Origin: Actinoplanes siamensis
GTDB taxonomy: Bacteria > Actinomycetota > Actinomycetes > Mycobacteriales > Micromonosporaceae
Reading direction: 5' to 3'
Assembly (NCBI RefSeq): GCF_016862395.1
Contig: NZ_BOMW01000037.1
Span: 1 to 64,000, forward strand
DNA length: 64,000 bases
The position numbers and the translations under genes are program-made. Under the pieces are notes generated by a model. That model had not been told where the DNA came from. It ran no database searches and worked only from the letters and a program-made list of their open reading frames with translations. Position 1 is the stretch's first letter. Every line of letters begins with the position of its first letter. Of the stretch, positions 8,427 to 17,200 are shown one piece after another.

Positions 8427-8716
8427 CGCCACCGCCTTGTCGAATCCGAGCGGGCCTTGCGCGCCCGCCTCGACAAAGCAAACGGATCACAGGGCGTATC
8501 GGTTCGACGGTTTCCGCACATCTCTCAGCCGGTGCGGATCCGGGCGCCTCACATGGTCACGACCGCATGCCGGCAACTCCCCTGTCGAGGGATGCCAGCC
8601 CCAGTGATCTCTGACTAGTGTCCAGATGTGCCCGGATAAATCCGGTTCACCACTTAAGCAAGCAATGGCTGTTGTGCGCGGACCGGGCCGTTAGTCCACA
8701 TTGTTCAGGGAGCAGC
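8427..8716. other. Intergenic region upstream of cslA
   Basis: About 290 bases between a minus-strand gene start and cslA, so it must carry promoters in both directions. I could not identify a confident -35/-10 pair. The last 100 bases are less GC-rich than the surroundings. GGGAGCAGC just before ATG 8717 is the likely ribosome binding site of cslA. Confidence 0.4.
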
Positions 8717-10396
8717 ATGCCCTACGACTACGACAGCTTCAGCCGGCTGGCCGGCCCACCCGACCCGCCACCGCCCGGCGACTACCGGGTCCGGCTGCAG
8801 CGGCTGACCCGCCACCGCCCGGTGCGCAGCCTGCTCATCGTGGCCGCCACGTTCACCAGCGAGGCCACCTTCTTCGGCTGGATGATCACCGAGTCCGGCG
8901 GCGCCGGCACGGCCACCGCCGTCCTGGTCGGCGCGACCGCCCTGATCGAGCTGTTCCGCCTGGTCAACGTCGTGACGCTGTGCCTGGCCACGCTGCGGGT
9001 CCGGGACCCGGTGCCGGTCGTCGCGGACGACCGCCTGCGGGTCGCCTTCCTCACCACGATCGTGCCCGGCAAGGAGCCGATCGAGATGGTCGAGGGCACC
9101 CTGCGCGCGGCGTCCCGGATCCACGGCGCGCCGCACGTGTGGCTGCTCGACGAGGGCGACGACGACCAGGTCAGGGCGATGTGCGCGCGGGTCGGCGCCC
9201 GGCACTTCAGCCGCCGGGGGGTGGCCCGCTGGAACACCGGGCGGGGCGCGTTCAAGGCGCGGACCAAGCACGGCAACTACAACGCCTGGGTGGACGCGCA
9301 CGGCGACGACTACGACGTGTTCGTCTCGGTGGACCCGGACCACGTGCCCCTGCCCTCGTTCGGCGAGCGCCTGCTCGGCTACTTCCGGGACCCGGACGTG
9401 GCGTTCGTGGTGGGGCCGCAGATCTACGGCAACTACGACAACCTGGTGACCCGCTGGGCGGAGTCGCAGCAGTACCTGTTCCACTCGCTGCTGCAGCGCG
9501 CCGGCAATCGGCTCGGGGTGCCGATGCTGGTGGGGACGAACAACGCCGTACGCATCGAGGCCTTGCGGTGTGTCGGTGGCCTACAGGACTCGATCACCGA
9601 GGACATGGCGACCAGCCTGGCGATCCACGCGGCGCGGAACCCGGCGACCGGCCGGCGGTGGCGCTCGGTCTACACGCCGGACGTGCTCGCGGTCGGTGAG
9701 GGCCCGTCCTCCTGGACCGACTACTTCAGCCAGCAGCACCGCTGGTCGCGCGGCACCGACGAGGTGTGCCTGGCCGGCTTCGCGCCCCGTATCGCCCGGC
9801 TCGGGCCGCGGCGGGCGTTGCACTACGCGCTGCTGATGGCGTACTACCCGATGACCGCGGTGGCGTGGCTGCTCGGCACCGCGACCGCCGTCGCGCACAT
9901 CGTGCTCGGCGTCCGCGGCGTGCAGGTGCCGCAGCAGGTGTGGTCGATGCTCTACGTGGACGCGGCGCTCTTCCAGGTCGGGCTCTACCTGTGGAACCGG
10001 CGGCACAACGTGAGCCCGCACGAGGAGGCCGGATCGTCCGGGCTGACCGGGATGCTGCTCTCCACGCTGTGCGCGCCGGTCTACGTCGCCTCGTTCCGGC
10101 AGACACTGCTGCGCAGGCGGGCCGGCTTCGTGGTCACCCCGAAGGGCGACTCGGCCAGCCCGGACCGGCTCGCCACCTTTCGCACCCACCTGAGCTGGGC
10201 GGCGTTCTTCGCGGCGCTGCTGGTGACGGCGGTGCTGACCGGCCGTACCCACGGATTGATGTGGCTCTGGCCGGCGCTGAACCTGGCCCTCTGCCTGGCC
10301 CCGCCGGCGCTCTGGGCGTCGGCCGCGAGACCGGTCCGGCAGGTGGCGCCGATCCCTGCCCAGCGAACCGAAGAGCCGGTTAGGACGTACGCATGA
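8717..10396 (+). CDS. cslA: Cellulose synthase-like glycosyltransferase (GT2) CslA
   Basis: Inner-membrane processive GT2 enzyme of 559 residues that polymerises a beta-linked glucan and moves it across the membrane. Two N-terminal helices precede the catalytic domain, which shows the D,D,D,Q-x-x-R-W set: LLDEGDDD, VSVDPDHVP, SITEDMATS and SQQHRWSRG. Further transmembrane helices fill the C-terminal third. ATG 8717 is preferred over an upstream start at 8618 because GGGAGCAGC precedes it and the N-terminus is then normal. The stop overlaps the glxA start (ATGA), so the two are translationally coupled. In Streptomyces the same pair makes a glycan at hyphal tips needed for morphogenesis; that role here is inferred from the arrangement. 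Confidence 0.92.
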   Translation: MPYDYDSFSRLAGPPDPPPPGDYRVRLQRLTRHRPVRSLLIVAATFTSEATFFGWMITESGGAGTATAVLVGATALIELFRLVNVVTLCLATLRVRDPVPVVADDRLRVAFLTTIVPGKEPIEMVEGTLRAASRIHGAPHVWLLDEGDDDQVRAMCARVGARHFSRRGVARWNTGRGAFKARTKHGNYNAWVDAHGDDYDVFVSVDPDHVPLPSFGERLLGYFRDPDVAFVVGPQIYGNYDNLVTRWAESQQYLFHSLLQRAGNRLGVPMLVGTNNAVRIEALRCVGGLQDSITEDMATSLAIHAARNPATGRRWRSVYTPDVLAVGEGPSSWTDYFSQQHRWSRGTDEVCLAGFAPRIARLGPRRALHYALLMAYYPMTAVAWLLGTATAVAHIVLGVRGVQVPQQVWSMLYVDAALFQVGLYLWNRRHNVSPHEEAGSSGLTGMLLSTLCAPVYVASFRQTLLRRRAGFVVTPKGDSASPDRLATFRTHLSWAAFFAALLVTAVLTGRTHGLMWLWPALNLALCLAPPALWASAARPVRQVAPIPAQRTEEPVRTYA

Positions 10397-12342
10397 TCCG
10401 CCGACCCCAGCCCACGCTGACCCGCCGCCTGCTCCGCGGCCTGGCCGTCGTCCCCGCCCTCGCCGCGGTCCTGCTCGCGAACCGCCCGGTGGTGGTCTTC
10501 GCGGCCGAGCAGTACCACGAGTTCCACATCAACCGGCCCGGCTACAAGCAGGCGTACGGCCACTGGTCGACGCTGCCGGTCCCGGACGATTTCGCCGTCA
10601 ACGCCATCCACGCCGCACTGCTGCGCACCGGCAAGGTCCTGATCATCGCGGGGTCCGGCAACAACCGGCAGAACTTCGAGGCCGGCACCTTCAAGACGAT
10701 CCTCTGGGACCCGGCCACGGACCGGTTCTCGCTGGTGGACACGCCGACAGACATGTTCTGCGCCGGGCACACCTTCCTCCCCGACGGCACGTTGCTCGTC
10801 GCCGGCGGCACCCGGTCCTACGAGGTGCTGCCGGAGGACATCAGGTACGCGGCCGGCGTCATGAAGATCAAGAACGAGTCCCCGGACGGCGGGCCGCGGA
10901 TCTTCGCCAAGGGCACCCGCCTGATCGCGCGGGACGGGCGGCAGTACGCGACCCGCACGGACGTGACGGTCCCGGCGGCGATGAAGATGACACACGGCGG
11001 GCGGACCATGGTGCACGCCGGCGAGGCCGAGGTCTGGGTGGACGCGGTGACCGCCGGCGACGCGCAGGTGATCAAGGAGCCGGCGCAGTACCGGATCGCG
11101 GGACTGACCGGCCCGGACGCGCGGAACGTCTACGGCGTCGCTGACAAGATCACCAGAGAGAAGCAGGAGTACGGCGGGGACGACACCTCCTACGAGTTCG
11201 ACCCCCGCACCGAACGTTACGTGCGCACCGGTGATCTCACCGACCACCGCTGGTACCCCACGCTGGCCCCGCTCCCCGGCGGCAACGTGCTGGCCGTGTC
11301 CGGGCTGGACCAGTTCGGGCGGATGCTGCCCGGCCGCAACGAGATCTACTACGCCCGCGACCGCCGCTGGGCCGCCGCGCCGAGGCTGACCCGCACGTTC
11401 CCCACCTACCCGGCGCTGTTCGTCACCAGGGACGAGCGGCTCTTCTTCTCCGGCTCGAACGCCGGTTACGGGTCGGCCACCGAAGGCCGCACCCCGGGCC
11501 TGTGGGACCTGCGCAACAACGAGTTCCAACCGGTGCCCGGACTGCGCGACGCCACGATGACCGAGACCAGCGCGTCCGTGCTGCTCCCGCCGGCCCAGCG
11601 GCAGCGCGTGATGATCCTGGGTGGCGGCGCGGTCGGCGACTCGCCGGTCTCCACGGCTCGCACCGCGATCGCCGACCTGTCCGCGAAGCACCCGGTCTAC
11701 CGGCCCGGGCCGGACCTGCCGGCCCCGACGCGGTACCTGAACACCGTGGTGCTGCCCGACGACACGGTGTTCACCAGCGGAGGCTCGTCCGGCTACCGCG
11801 GCGGCCCGTACCGCGGGAAGCCCCGCAGCGACCTGCTCGCCGCGCAGATATACGACCCGGGGAGCAACGTTTTCCGGGCCGCCGCCGCGCCGGCCGTGGG
11901 CCGCGACTACCACTCGGAGGCGCTGCTGCTGCCGGACGGGCGGGTGGTGACCATGGGCAGCGACCCGATCTACGACCCCAGCGGCCGCAACCCCGGCGTG
12001 TTCGAGCAGCGCATCGAAATCTACAGTCCGCCGTACCTGTTCCGCGGCCCCCGTCCCGCGATCACCGGCGGCCCGCGGGAGGTGACCCGGGGCACGTCCG
12101 TCTCGTTCGGCACCGGGGACGCCGGCCGGATCCGCTCGGCCCGGCTGATCCGGCCGGCCGCGGTCACCCACGCCACGGATGTGGACCAGCGGTCGGTCGC
12201 GCTGGGTGTCCGCCGGGCGCCGGGCGGCATCGTGCTGCGGGTCCCGGAGGACCGCGGGGTGCTCCCGCCCGGCTGGTACATGCTCTTCGTGACCGACACC
12301 GGCGATGTCCCGTCCACCGCCACCTGGGTGCACGTCAGCTAG
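10393..12342 (+). CDS. glxA: Galactose oxidase-like copper-radical oxidase GlxA
   Basis: A 649-residue extracytoplasmic enzyme with an N-terminal membrane anchor or signal (about 12-37), a seven-bladed Kelch-type propeller, and a C-terminal DUF1929-type beta domain. The mononuclear copper site aligns with galactose oxidase: Cys123 (MFCAGH) and Tyr288 (RWYPT) for the thioether-linked radical cofactor, Tyr506-His507 (RDYHSE), and His593 (VTHATDVDQ). It is expected to oxidise a sugar alcohol group to an aldehyde, producing H2O2. In Streptomyces GlxA is tied to CslA, acts on the CslA glycan and needs copper delivery. The ATG is embedded in the cslA stop (ATGA). Confidence 0.92.
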   Translation: MIRRPQPTLTRRLLRGLAVVPALAAVLLANRPVVVFAAEQYHEFHINRPGYKQAYGHWSTLPVPDDFAVNAIHAALLRTGKVLIIAGSGNNRQNFEAGTFKTILWDPATDRFSLVDTPTDMFCAGHTFLPDGTLLVAGGTRSYEVLPEDIRYAAGVMKIKNESPDGGPRIFAKGTRLIARDGRQYATRTDVTVPAAMKMTHGGRTMVHAGEAEVWVDAVTAGDAQVIKEPAQYRIAGLTGPDARNVYGVADKITREKQEYGGDDTSYEFDPRTERYVRTGDLTDHRWYPTLAPLPGGNVLAVSGLDQFGRMLPGRNEIYYARDRRWAAAPRLTRTFPTYPALFVTRDERLFFSGSNAGYGSATEGRTPGLWDLRNNEFQPVPGLRDATMTETSASVLLPPAQRQRVMILGGGAVGDSPVSTARTAIADLSAKHPVYRPGPDLPAPTRYLNTVVLPDDTVFTSGGSSGYRGGPYRGKPRSDLLAAQIYDPGSNVFRAAAAPAVGRDYHSEALLLPDGRVVTMGSDPIYDPSGRNPGVFEQRIEIYSPPYLFRGPRPAITGGPREVTRGTSVSFGTGDAGRIRSARLIRPAAVTHATDVDQRSVALGVRRAPGGIVLRVPEDRGVLPPGWYMLFVTDTGDVPSTATWVHVS

Positions 12343-13328
12343 TTGGTGGCCAGGGCCAGGGCGTACTCCGGCCACCAGCGGCCGGCCTCCGGGGCGCCGC
12401 CGCCGCAGGCGCCGTCCGACTCGCCCGGCCGTTTCACCCAGAGGTACGCGTCCACCCGGTCGTGCCCGGTCCAGGCCGTCGGCGCCGGGCCGAGCGCCCG
12501 GCCGGGCGGGTTGCACCAGTGCCCGTCCCCGGAGCCGGTGTTCCCGGCCGGCCCGTTCCCGTTGCGGCTGGTATCGATCACGAAGTGCTTGCCGCCGAGC
12601 TTGTCGGAGATCGCCGTCCCGTAGCCGATGTTCGCGTCGGTGGTCTCGAAGTTCGCCACGTTCAGGCTGAACCCGTCGGCGTCGGCCACCCCGGCCAGGC
12701 GCAGCGCGCCGACCACCCGGTCCACGTCCTTGACCCATCCCGGATTGCCGCCGTCCAGGTAGACCCGTACCCCGGGGTCCGCCCGGAACGTCCGGATCGC
12801 CTCGCCGAGCAGCTGGTAGCGCTCCTCGGCGGCCGCCCCGGACAGGCAGTTCTGCAGCACATGGGTGACCGCGTCGGGCTCCAGCACGACAAGCGCCGGC
12901 GATCCGTCGACGGCCTCGGCCAGCTGCCTGACCCAGTCCCGGTAGGCCGCGGCGTCCGGCGCCCCGCCCCCGGAGTGCCCGCCGCAGTCCCGTTGCGGCA
13001 CGTAGTAGGCGACCAGCACCGGTGTCCGCCCGGCCGCCGCGGCCGCGGTCACCAGGTCCCTGGCCTTGTCGGCGAATCCGGGCTCGGCGTCGGCGAACCA
13101 CACCGCGGTGGGCGCGTCGGCGATCCGCCGGATCGCCGCGGCATCAGCCGTCCGGCCCTCCGCGTCCCACGCCGCCACCTGTTCGGCGGCCGGGCCGTCC
13201 GGTTCCACGAAGAACTGTTCGACGCTCGGTGCGGGCGCCGGTGTGGTGGGCCGGGGCTCGGGGTCGCCGGAGCAGGCCGTGAGGCTCGTGCAGGCGACCA
13301 CGGCCAGGACCGCGGAACGAACTCTCAT
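12339..13328 (-). CDS. GH6 endoglucanase-like lipoprotein
   Basis: The 329-residue product has a lipobox (LTAC, Cys about residue 19), then a short Pro-rich linker and a GH6 barrel. Family landmarks are VAYYVPQRDCGGHSGGG, LVVLEPDAV (the catalytic acid Asp in E-P-D), YLDGGNPGW, FSLNVANFETT, HFVIDTSRNGNG, HWCNPPGRALG and DAYLWVKRPGESDG. The enzyme should cleave beta-1,4-glucan with inversion. In Streptomyces csl loci a GH6 protein (CslZ) is co-transcribed with cslA and glxA. Here it lies on the opposite strand, sharing a CTAG stop with glxA, so it must be expressed independently. Confidence 0.9.
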   Translation of the reverse strand: MRVRSAVLAVVACTSLTACSGDPEPRPTTPAPAPSVEQFFVEPDGPAAEQVAAWDAEGRTADAAAIRRIADAPTAVWFADAEPGFADKARDLVTAAAAAGRTPVLVAYYVPQRDCGGHSGGGAPDAAAYRDWVRQLAEAVDGSPALVVLEPDAVTHVLQNCLSGAAAEERYQLLGEAIRTFRADPGVRVYLDGGNPGWVKDVDRVVGALRLAGVADADGFSLNVANFETTDANIGYGTAISDKLGGKHFVIDTSRNGNGPAGNTGSGDGHWCNPPGRALGPAPTAWTGHDRVDAYLWVKRPGESDGACGGGAPEAGRWWPEYALALATN

Positions 13329-13599
13329 ATTCCCTTCAGCGTCTCAGCGCACCGAGCGGGCCACGGCGAGCGCCTCCGGGAGTGTCGGCGGTCCCTCCAG
13401 CAGGTGGGTGACGGGCGTACGGTGCGGTCTTCCGGGACGCCGGCTTCAGCGTCCCGTCGAACTGGTCGAAACGCACCGTACCGCCCCGATGGACGACACC
13501 GAGCACACGCGGCGCGCCGTTTCGCCGGATTCGGCGAGAAGCACCCGGTCGGGCGAACCGGCCGTCCAGGACGCCCGACCGTCAGCGGCGTCGACCCCG

Positions 13600-13983
13600 T
13601 CAGGCGGTCACCCGGACGATCCGGCGCCGGGCGGTGGGAGCGGGCGCGGTCAGGCTCGGATGCCGGGTCTCCCACGCCTCCCGGACCCGGGACGGCAGGT
13701 GCAGGTCACGCCAGACCCGGCGCAGCGTGGCCGGGTTGATCAGGTCCTCCACCTCACCGCAGCCGGCCGCCTCGCACAGCACCTGCTCGTAGGCCTGCCG
13801 CAGTTGGGCGGGATCCTCCAGCTGGTACCGACGGCGGCTGGCGTGCCCGCAGGCCATGTGATGCGGCACCTCGAGCACGCCGAGACTGTTTCCGTGCAGG
13901 TCGTCGATCCGGGCGGGGACGGCTGGGGCCCGGCGGACGGCGCGGCGATTCCGGCGGCCGTCGCGGGTGGATACGTAAGACAT
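13600..13983 (-). CDS. Uncharacterised protein, 127 aa
   Basis: I do not recognise this protein. It is basic at both ends with a central helical segment containing HMACGHASRRR and CEAAGCGEVEDLI. Four cysteines and two histidines within about 35 residues could bind a metal, but no standard zinc-ribbon spacing is visible. There is no signal peptide or membrane helix. ATG 13983 is the start, with no clear ribosome binding site, so a leaderless transcript or a later start is possible. Confidence 0.55.
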   Translation of the reverse strand: MSYVSTRDGRRNRRAVRRAPAVPARIDDLHGNSLGVLEVPHHMACGHASRRRYQLEDPAQLRQAYEQVLCEAAGCGEVEDLINPATLRRVWRDLHLPSRVREAWETRHPSLTAPAPTARRRIVRVTA

Positions 13984-14045
13984 ATGCCCAGGTTAGGGGG
14001 CCACGGCCGGGCCTTCGTCGATCTCCTGCGCAACGGTGAGAATCG

Positions 14046-14693
14046 TCAACCGCAGTGACCGGTGATGCTGTTCTTGCGGAAGACGTCGAGGACGAACCAC
14101 TCGTCCTCGTGGTGGATGACCCGGTCCAGGCCCGGACGGGCGGCGATCACCGCGTGCACGTTGAAGCCGTCGTAGTTGCCCGGGTTCTCCCGGTCCCGGA
14201 AGTGCACCACGAGCAGGTCGCCGCCGTCCTCCAGCCGGGCCACCGTGCCGTCGAGCATCACCCGGAGGTCGTCCGCGGACAGGTAGTAGAGCAGGTCACC
14301 GATGACGATCAGGTCGAAGGCGCCGTCCGGCAGTTCGGCCGGGAGCAGTGCCCGTTCCACCTGGACGTTCGGCAGTGCGGCGGTCGTCGCGCGCGCCTGG
14401 GCCACCGCCTCGTCCACGCAGTCGGCCGCCAGCACCTCGTCGCACCGCCCGGCGAGCAGCACGCTGAGCCGGCCCACCGCGCAGCCCGGCTCGTAGCAGC
14501 GGCGGTAGCGCTCGCGCGGCAGGCTGGCCATGGCCACTGAGTATTTGCGCTGGTCGGACCACTTGGTGGCGTTGTCCCAGGGGTCGTCCTTGGCCTCGTA
14601 CAGCCCGATGAAGTGGTCGAGGGAGAAGGACTGCTCCGGCGGCGCGGCGTCACCCGGGGTACGTGTCACGCCGCGATTCTGCCCTGCGCTCAC
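14046..14693 (-). CDS. SAM-dependent methyltransferase, NodS-like
   Basis: The 215-residue class I methyltransferase has an N-terminal FIGLYEAKDDPWDNATKWSD, typical of NodS-type and nodulation-related methyltransferases. CYEPGCAVGRLSVLLA is the glycine-rich SAM loop (motif I), VLAADCVDEAV is motif II, and FDLIVIGDLLYYLS is motif IV. NodS N-methylates an amino sugar; the substrate here is unknown. The GTG start at 14693 overlaps the stop of the upstream gene (GTGA), so the two are coupled. The only candidate partner is therefore the surface-anchored protein made from 15790. Confidence 0.82.
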   Translation of the reverse strand: MSAGQNRGVTRTPGDAAPPEQSFSLDHFIGLYEAKDDPWDNATKWSDQRKYSVAMASLPRERYRRCYEPGCAVGRLSVLLAGRCDEVLAADCVDEAVAQARATTAALPNVQVERALLPAELPDGAFDLIVIGDLLYYLSADDLRVMLDGTVARLEDGGDLLVVHFRDRENPGNYDGFNVHAVIAARPGLDRVIHHEDEWFVLDVFRKNSITGHCG

Positions 14694-15790
14694 CGCCCCT
14701 GAACGGTCAGGGCGCCCACCCCGCCCGCGGAGTCGACACGGATCCCGTCATCGCCCCGGCCGTCACGCAGCGTCGTGCCCTTCCCCACGCCGTCCTCGGT
14801 GTCGCCGTAGAGCGTGACCGAGCCCGCGCCCTCGCGGAAGAACGCGCGCACCGGAACTTTGCCGCCGGTGACGATGCGCCACGTGCCGATGCCGTCGCGC
14901 TGCACGATCGGGATGGCGTCGCGCTGATCCGGGACGACCAGGTCCACGGTGGCCGCGCCACCGACCAGGTCGATGCCGCCGACCCGGCCGCCGGACAGGT
15001 CGATGCCCGCCTCGTTCACCCCGCCGCGCATCCGCAGCGACCACCGCACGTCGTCGTCGAGCAGCACCTCCAGCCGGGCCGAGCCCTTGGTCCGGCCGTT
15101 CGGGGTGACAGTGACCCGGACCGTGTCGTCGTCCACCACGGCTTTCGCGGTGATCCTGCTGTCGTCGCCGACCGAGATCCTGAAGAAGCCGTTGCGCACG
15201 TCCCCGGTGACCACCCGCAACTGGGTCACGCCGGTGGCGAGCTCGAAGGTGGCGGCGTCCGGGATCATCGGCTTCCCGGCGCCGCCGGGCGCGGCCTCCT
15301 CGGTGGGCCGGGTGGCCGGAGTGGAAGGCGCGGAAGGCGTGGCCGGCGTGGCCGGCGGGCTGGGCGGCGGCGAGGTGCCGATCGACACCGGCGGGGTGGC
15401 GGGCGGCGTCCCCGCGCTGATGGCCGGCAACGGCGGCGCCGGCAGGCTCGCCACGCCACCGCCGTCCCCGCCCCGGTCGCGCGCGTAGGAGACCGCGGCG
15501 AAGACCGCGCCGCCGGCCAGCACCGCGGTGGCGACCAGCAGGAGCAGCGGCTTCAGATCCTTTCCGGCCCGGCCGGGCGGCTCGCCGATCCAGGTGGCCG
15601 CCGGGCCGCCGGGCGGCGCCGGCCGGGTGTGCAGCGCCGGGCCGGTCCGCGTGGCGTCGACTCCGGGCAGCTCGTAGTGGTCGGCGGGCGGCCCGAGCCG
15701 GTGCGGCGCGTCCGGCCAGTAGTCGGAGATCCGGGGCCAGCCCCGGGGCGGTCTCGGCGGCTCACCGGTCTTCGCAACTCCACTGTCCAC
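14690..15790 (-). CDS. Membrane-anchored protein with Pro/Thr linker and beta domain
   Basis: The 366-residue product has about 75 cytosolic residues, one transmembrane helix (DLKPLLLLVATAVLAGGAVF), an extracellular Pro/Thr/Ser linker (about 110-170), and a beta-rich C-terminal domain (about 180-366) with regularly spaced short strands and aspartates. Single-pass type II topology is inferred. The domain resembles putative auto-adhesin-type beta structures, but I cannot name it. The start is GTG 15790: GAGGAGA lies six bases upstream, whereas the upstream ATGs at 15844 and 15826 lack such a site. It is the first gene of a two-gene unit with the methyltransferase. Confidence 0.7.
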   Translation of the reverse strand: MDSGVAKTGEPPRPPRGWPRISDYWPDAPHRLGPPADHYELPGVDATRTGPALHTRPAPPGGPAATWIGEPPGRAGKDLKPLLLLVATAVLAGGAVFAAVSYARDRGGDGGGVASLPAPPLPAISAGTPPATPPVSIGTSPPPSPPATPATPSAPSTPATRPTEEAAPGGAGKPMIPDAATFELATGVTQLRVVTGDVRNGFFRISVGDDSRITAKAVVDDDTVRVTVTPNGRTKGSARLEVLLDDDVRWSLRMRGGVNEAGIDLSGGRVGGIDLVGGAATVDLVVPDQRDAIPIVQRDGIGTWRIVTGGKVPVRAFFREGAGSVTLYGDTEDGVGKGTTLRDGRGDDGIRVDSAGGVGALTVQGR

Positions 15791-16050
15791 GCACGTCTCC
15801 TCGATGCGGCCAGCCGGCAACCCCATGTCCCGCCGGTGGTCCACAGAGGTATACGCATCGCCTTCCGGTTCGGTTCGGCGGCCCGGGGGAAAAGATTTGT
15901 ACGCGGATCAAGTGAAACCCTTGATATCCGGCAGCCGGACGACAAAGATCCTTATCGCTTCATTAAGTTGGTTTACGCCGGTTCCCCCCGCGCCGGTTCT
16001 CCCCCGCATCAGTTCTGCTTTGCTCCAGTTCTGCCAGGAAGCGAAATCGC

Positions 16051-16941
16051 ATGCCGGAAGACGACCCCCGCCCGGGGCTGCGGGTCGGTGGCTGGATCCC
16101 GCCCTATTCGCCCGAGGCGCGGTCCAGCAAGCCGCCGATCCGGCCCGTCCCGCCCGCCTCCTTCCCACCGGCGCCGGTACCCGGTTTCCCGGGCTGGAGC
16201 CGCCGGTCCACGCCGCTGCGCCGGCGGGCTGCCCTGGCCGCCGTCGCGGCCGCCACGCTGGGCGTGGCCGCCGTGACCGCCTCGGCCCTCGGTGGCAACC
16301 AGGAGACGGGCAGCCCGGCTTTCGTCGCCGGCGAGGTCCCGCCCGCACCTCCGCCGGCCCGGACGGTGGCGATCGCGCCGATCCCCAGTTCAGAGCCGCC
16401 GCTCTTTGGGAGCGCTCCCACCGAGCCCGTCGCCACACATCGGCGAACGTCGAATCCTCCGGCCCGCCGGATCATCCCGATGACACCGGTCACCACGCCG
16501 GTCGGCGTCACGCTGCGTGTCGGTGAGACGGTCGCGCTGACCTTGGCCGACCGTCCCGGGCTCCGGATCCGGCACCGCTACTTCATCGCTCGGGTGGATG
16601 CGATCCCGGCGCACGGCGGCGCGCTCGACCGGGCCGACTCGAGCTTCACCGTGCGTACCGGTCTGCACAATTCCGGATGCGTTTCCCTGGAATCTGTAAA
16701 CTACCCGGGCTATTTCTTGCGGCACCAGAACTTCGCATTGAAACTGCACCGGCGGGACGGCTCGGGTCTCTACGACCAGGACGCCACTTTTTGTCCGGTG
16801 GCGATTCGCTCGGGCGCCGCGCTGGTGTTGCGTTCCACCAATTATCCGGCACGGTTCGTAACCGAATCGAACAGCCGGTTGCGGCTGCGGGAGTCGGCCG
16901 CGGACGACGCGCTCGCGCTCGTGCCGCGCACGGTGGGCTGA
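16051..16941 (+). CDS. Membrane-anchored AbfB (CBM42-like) domain protein
   Basis: The 296-residue product has a Pro-rich cytosolic start, one transmembrane helix (about 55-82) and an extracellular linker. The C-terminal domain (about 150-294) has the beta-trefoil repeats of the arabinofuranosidase B family: GCVSLESVNYPGYFLRHQNF, LYDQDATFCPV and LVLRSTNYPARFVTE. AbfB domains bind arabinose side chains of polysaccharides. No catalytic domain is attached, so this is probably a surface sugar-binding protein. It is divergent from the beta-domain protein at 15790, with about 260 relatively AT-rich bases between them for two promoters. Confidence 0.8.
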   Translation: MPEDDPRPGLRVGGWIPPYSPEARSSKPPIRPVPPASFPPAPVPGFPGWSRRSTPLRRRAALAAVAAATLGVAAVTASALGGNQETGSPAFVAGEVPPAPPPARTVAIAPIPSSEPPLFGSAPTEPVATHRRTSNPPARRIIPMTPVTTPVGVTLRVGETVALTLADRPGLRIRHRYFIARVDAIPAHGGALDRADSSFTVRTGLHNSGCVSLESVNYPGYFLRHQNFALKLHRRDGSGLYDQDATFCPVAIRSGAALVLRSTNYPARFVTESNSRLRLRESAADDALALVPRTVG

Positions 16942-16948
16942 CCGGACC

Positions 16949-16991
16949 GCGCTGGGTGCTGCTCCAAGGCCCCCGGAGCAGCACCCAGCGC
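16949..16991 (+). terminator. Strong intrinsic terminator
   Basis: GCGCTGGGTGCTGCTCC (16949-16965) pairs perfectly over 17 bases with GGAGCAGCACCCAGCGC (16975-16991), and TTGTTT follows. It lies eight bases past the stop of the AbfB-domain gene. Confidence 0.85.
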
Positions 16992-17103
16992 TTGTTTCCC
17001 CTGGTCAGTCGCGCTGAATCAGCGCACCGCGCGGTTCCAGGACGCCGTCCGGGCCGAGGGGAGCGGGTCGGGCGGCGAGGCGCATGTTCGGTGACGATGG
17101 GAA

Positions 17104-17119
17104 ATGTTTACGCAAACAT
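17104..17119. promoter_or_regulatory. LacI-type operator upstream of the LacI-family gene
   Basis: ATGTTTACGCAAACAT is a near-perfect palindrome with six-base arms ATGTTT/AAACAT around a central CG, the form of LacI-family operators. A TATAGT hexamer at 17127-17132 suggests an overlapping promoter. Autoregulation by the gene just downstream is the simplest inference. Confidence 0.75.
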
Positions 17120-17200
17120 GTGGGCGTATAGTGGCCCGGGTCACCAGGGCGGTCAAGGAGTAACACCATCGAAAAGCAGCGTCTTCGCGGTGGATCGGAC

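Noticed and set aside
10081-13101. 1006-codon open frame on the minus strand
   Set aside because: It is antisense to glxA and parts of cslA, is extremely rich in Arg, Gly, Pro and Ala, and has no domain; the plus-strand genes have clear catalytic motifs.
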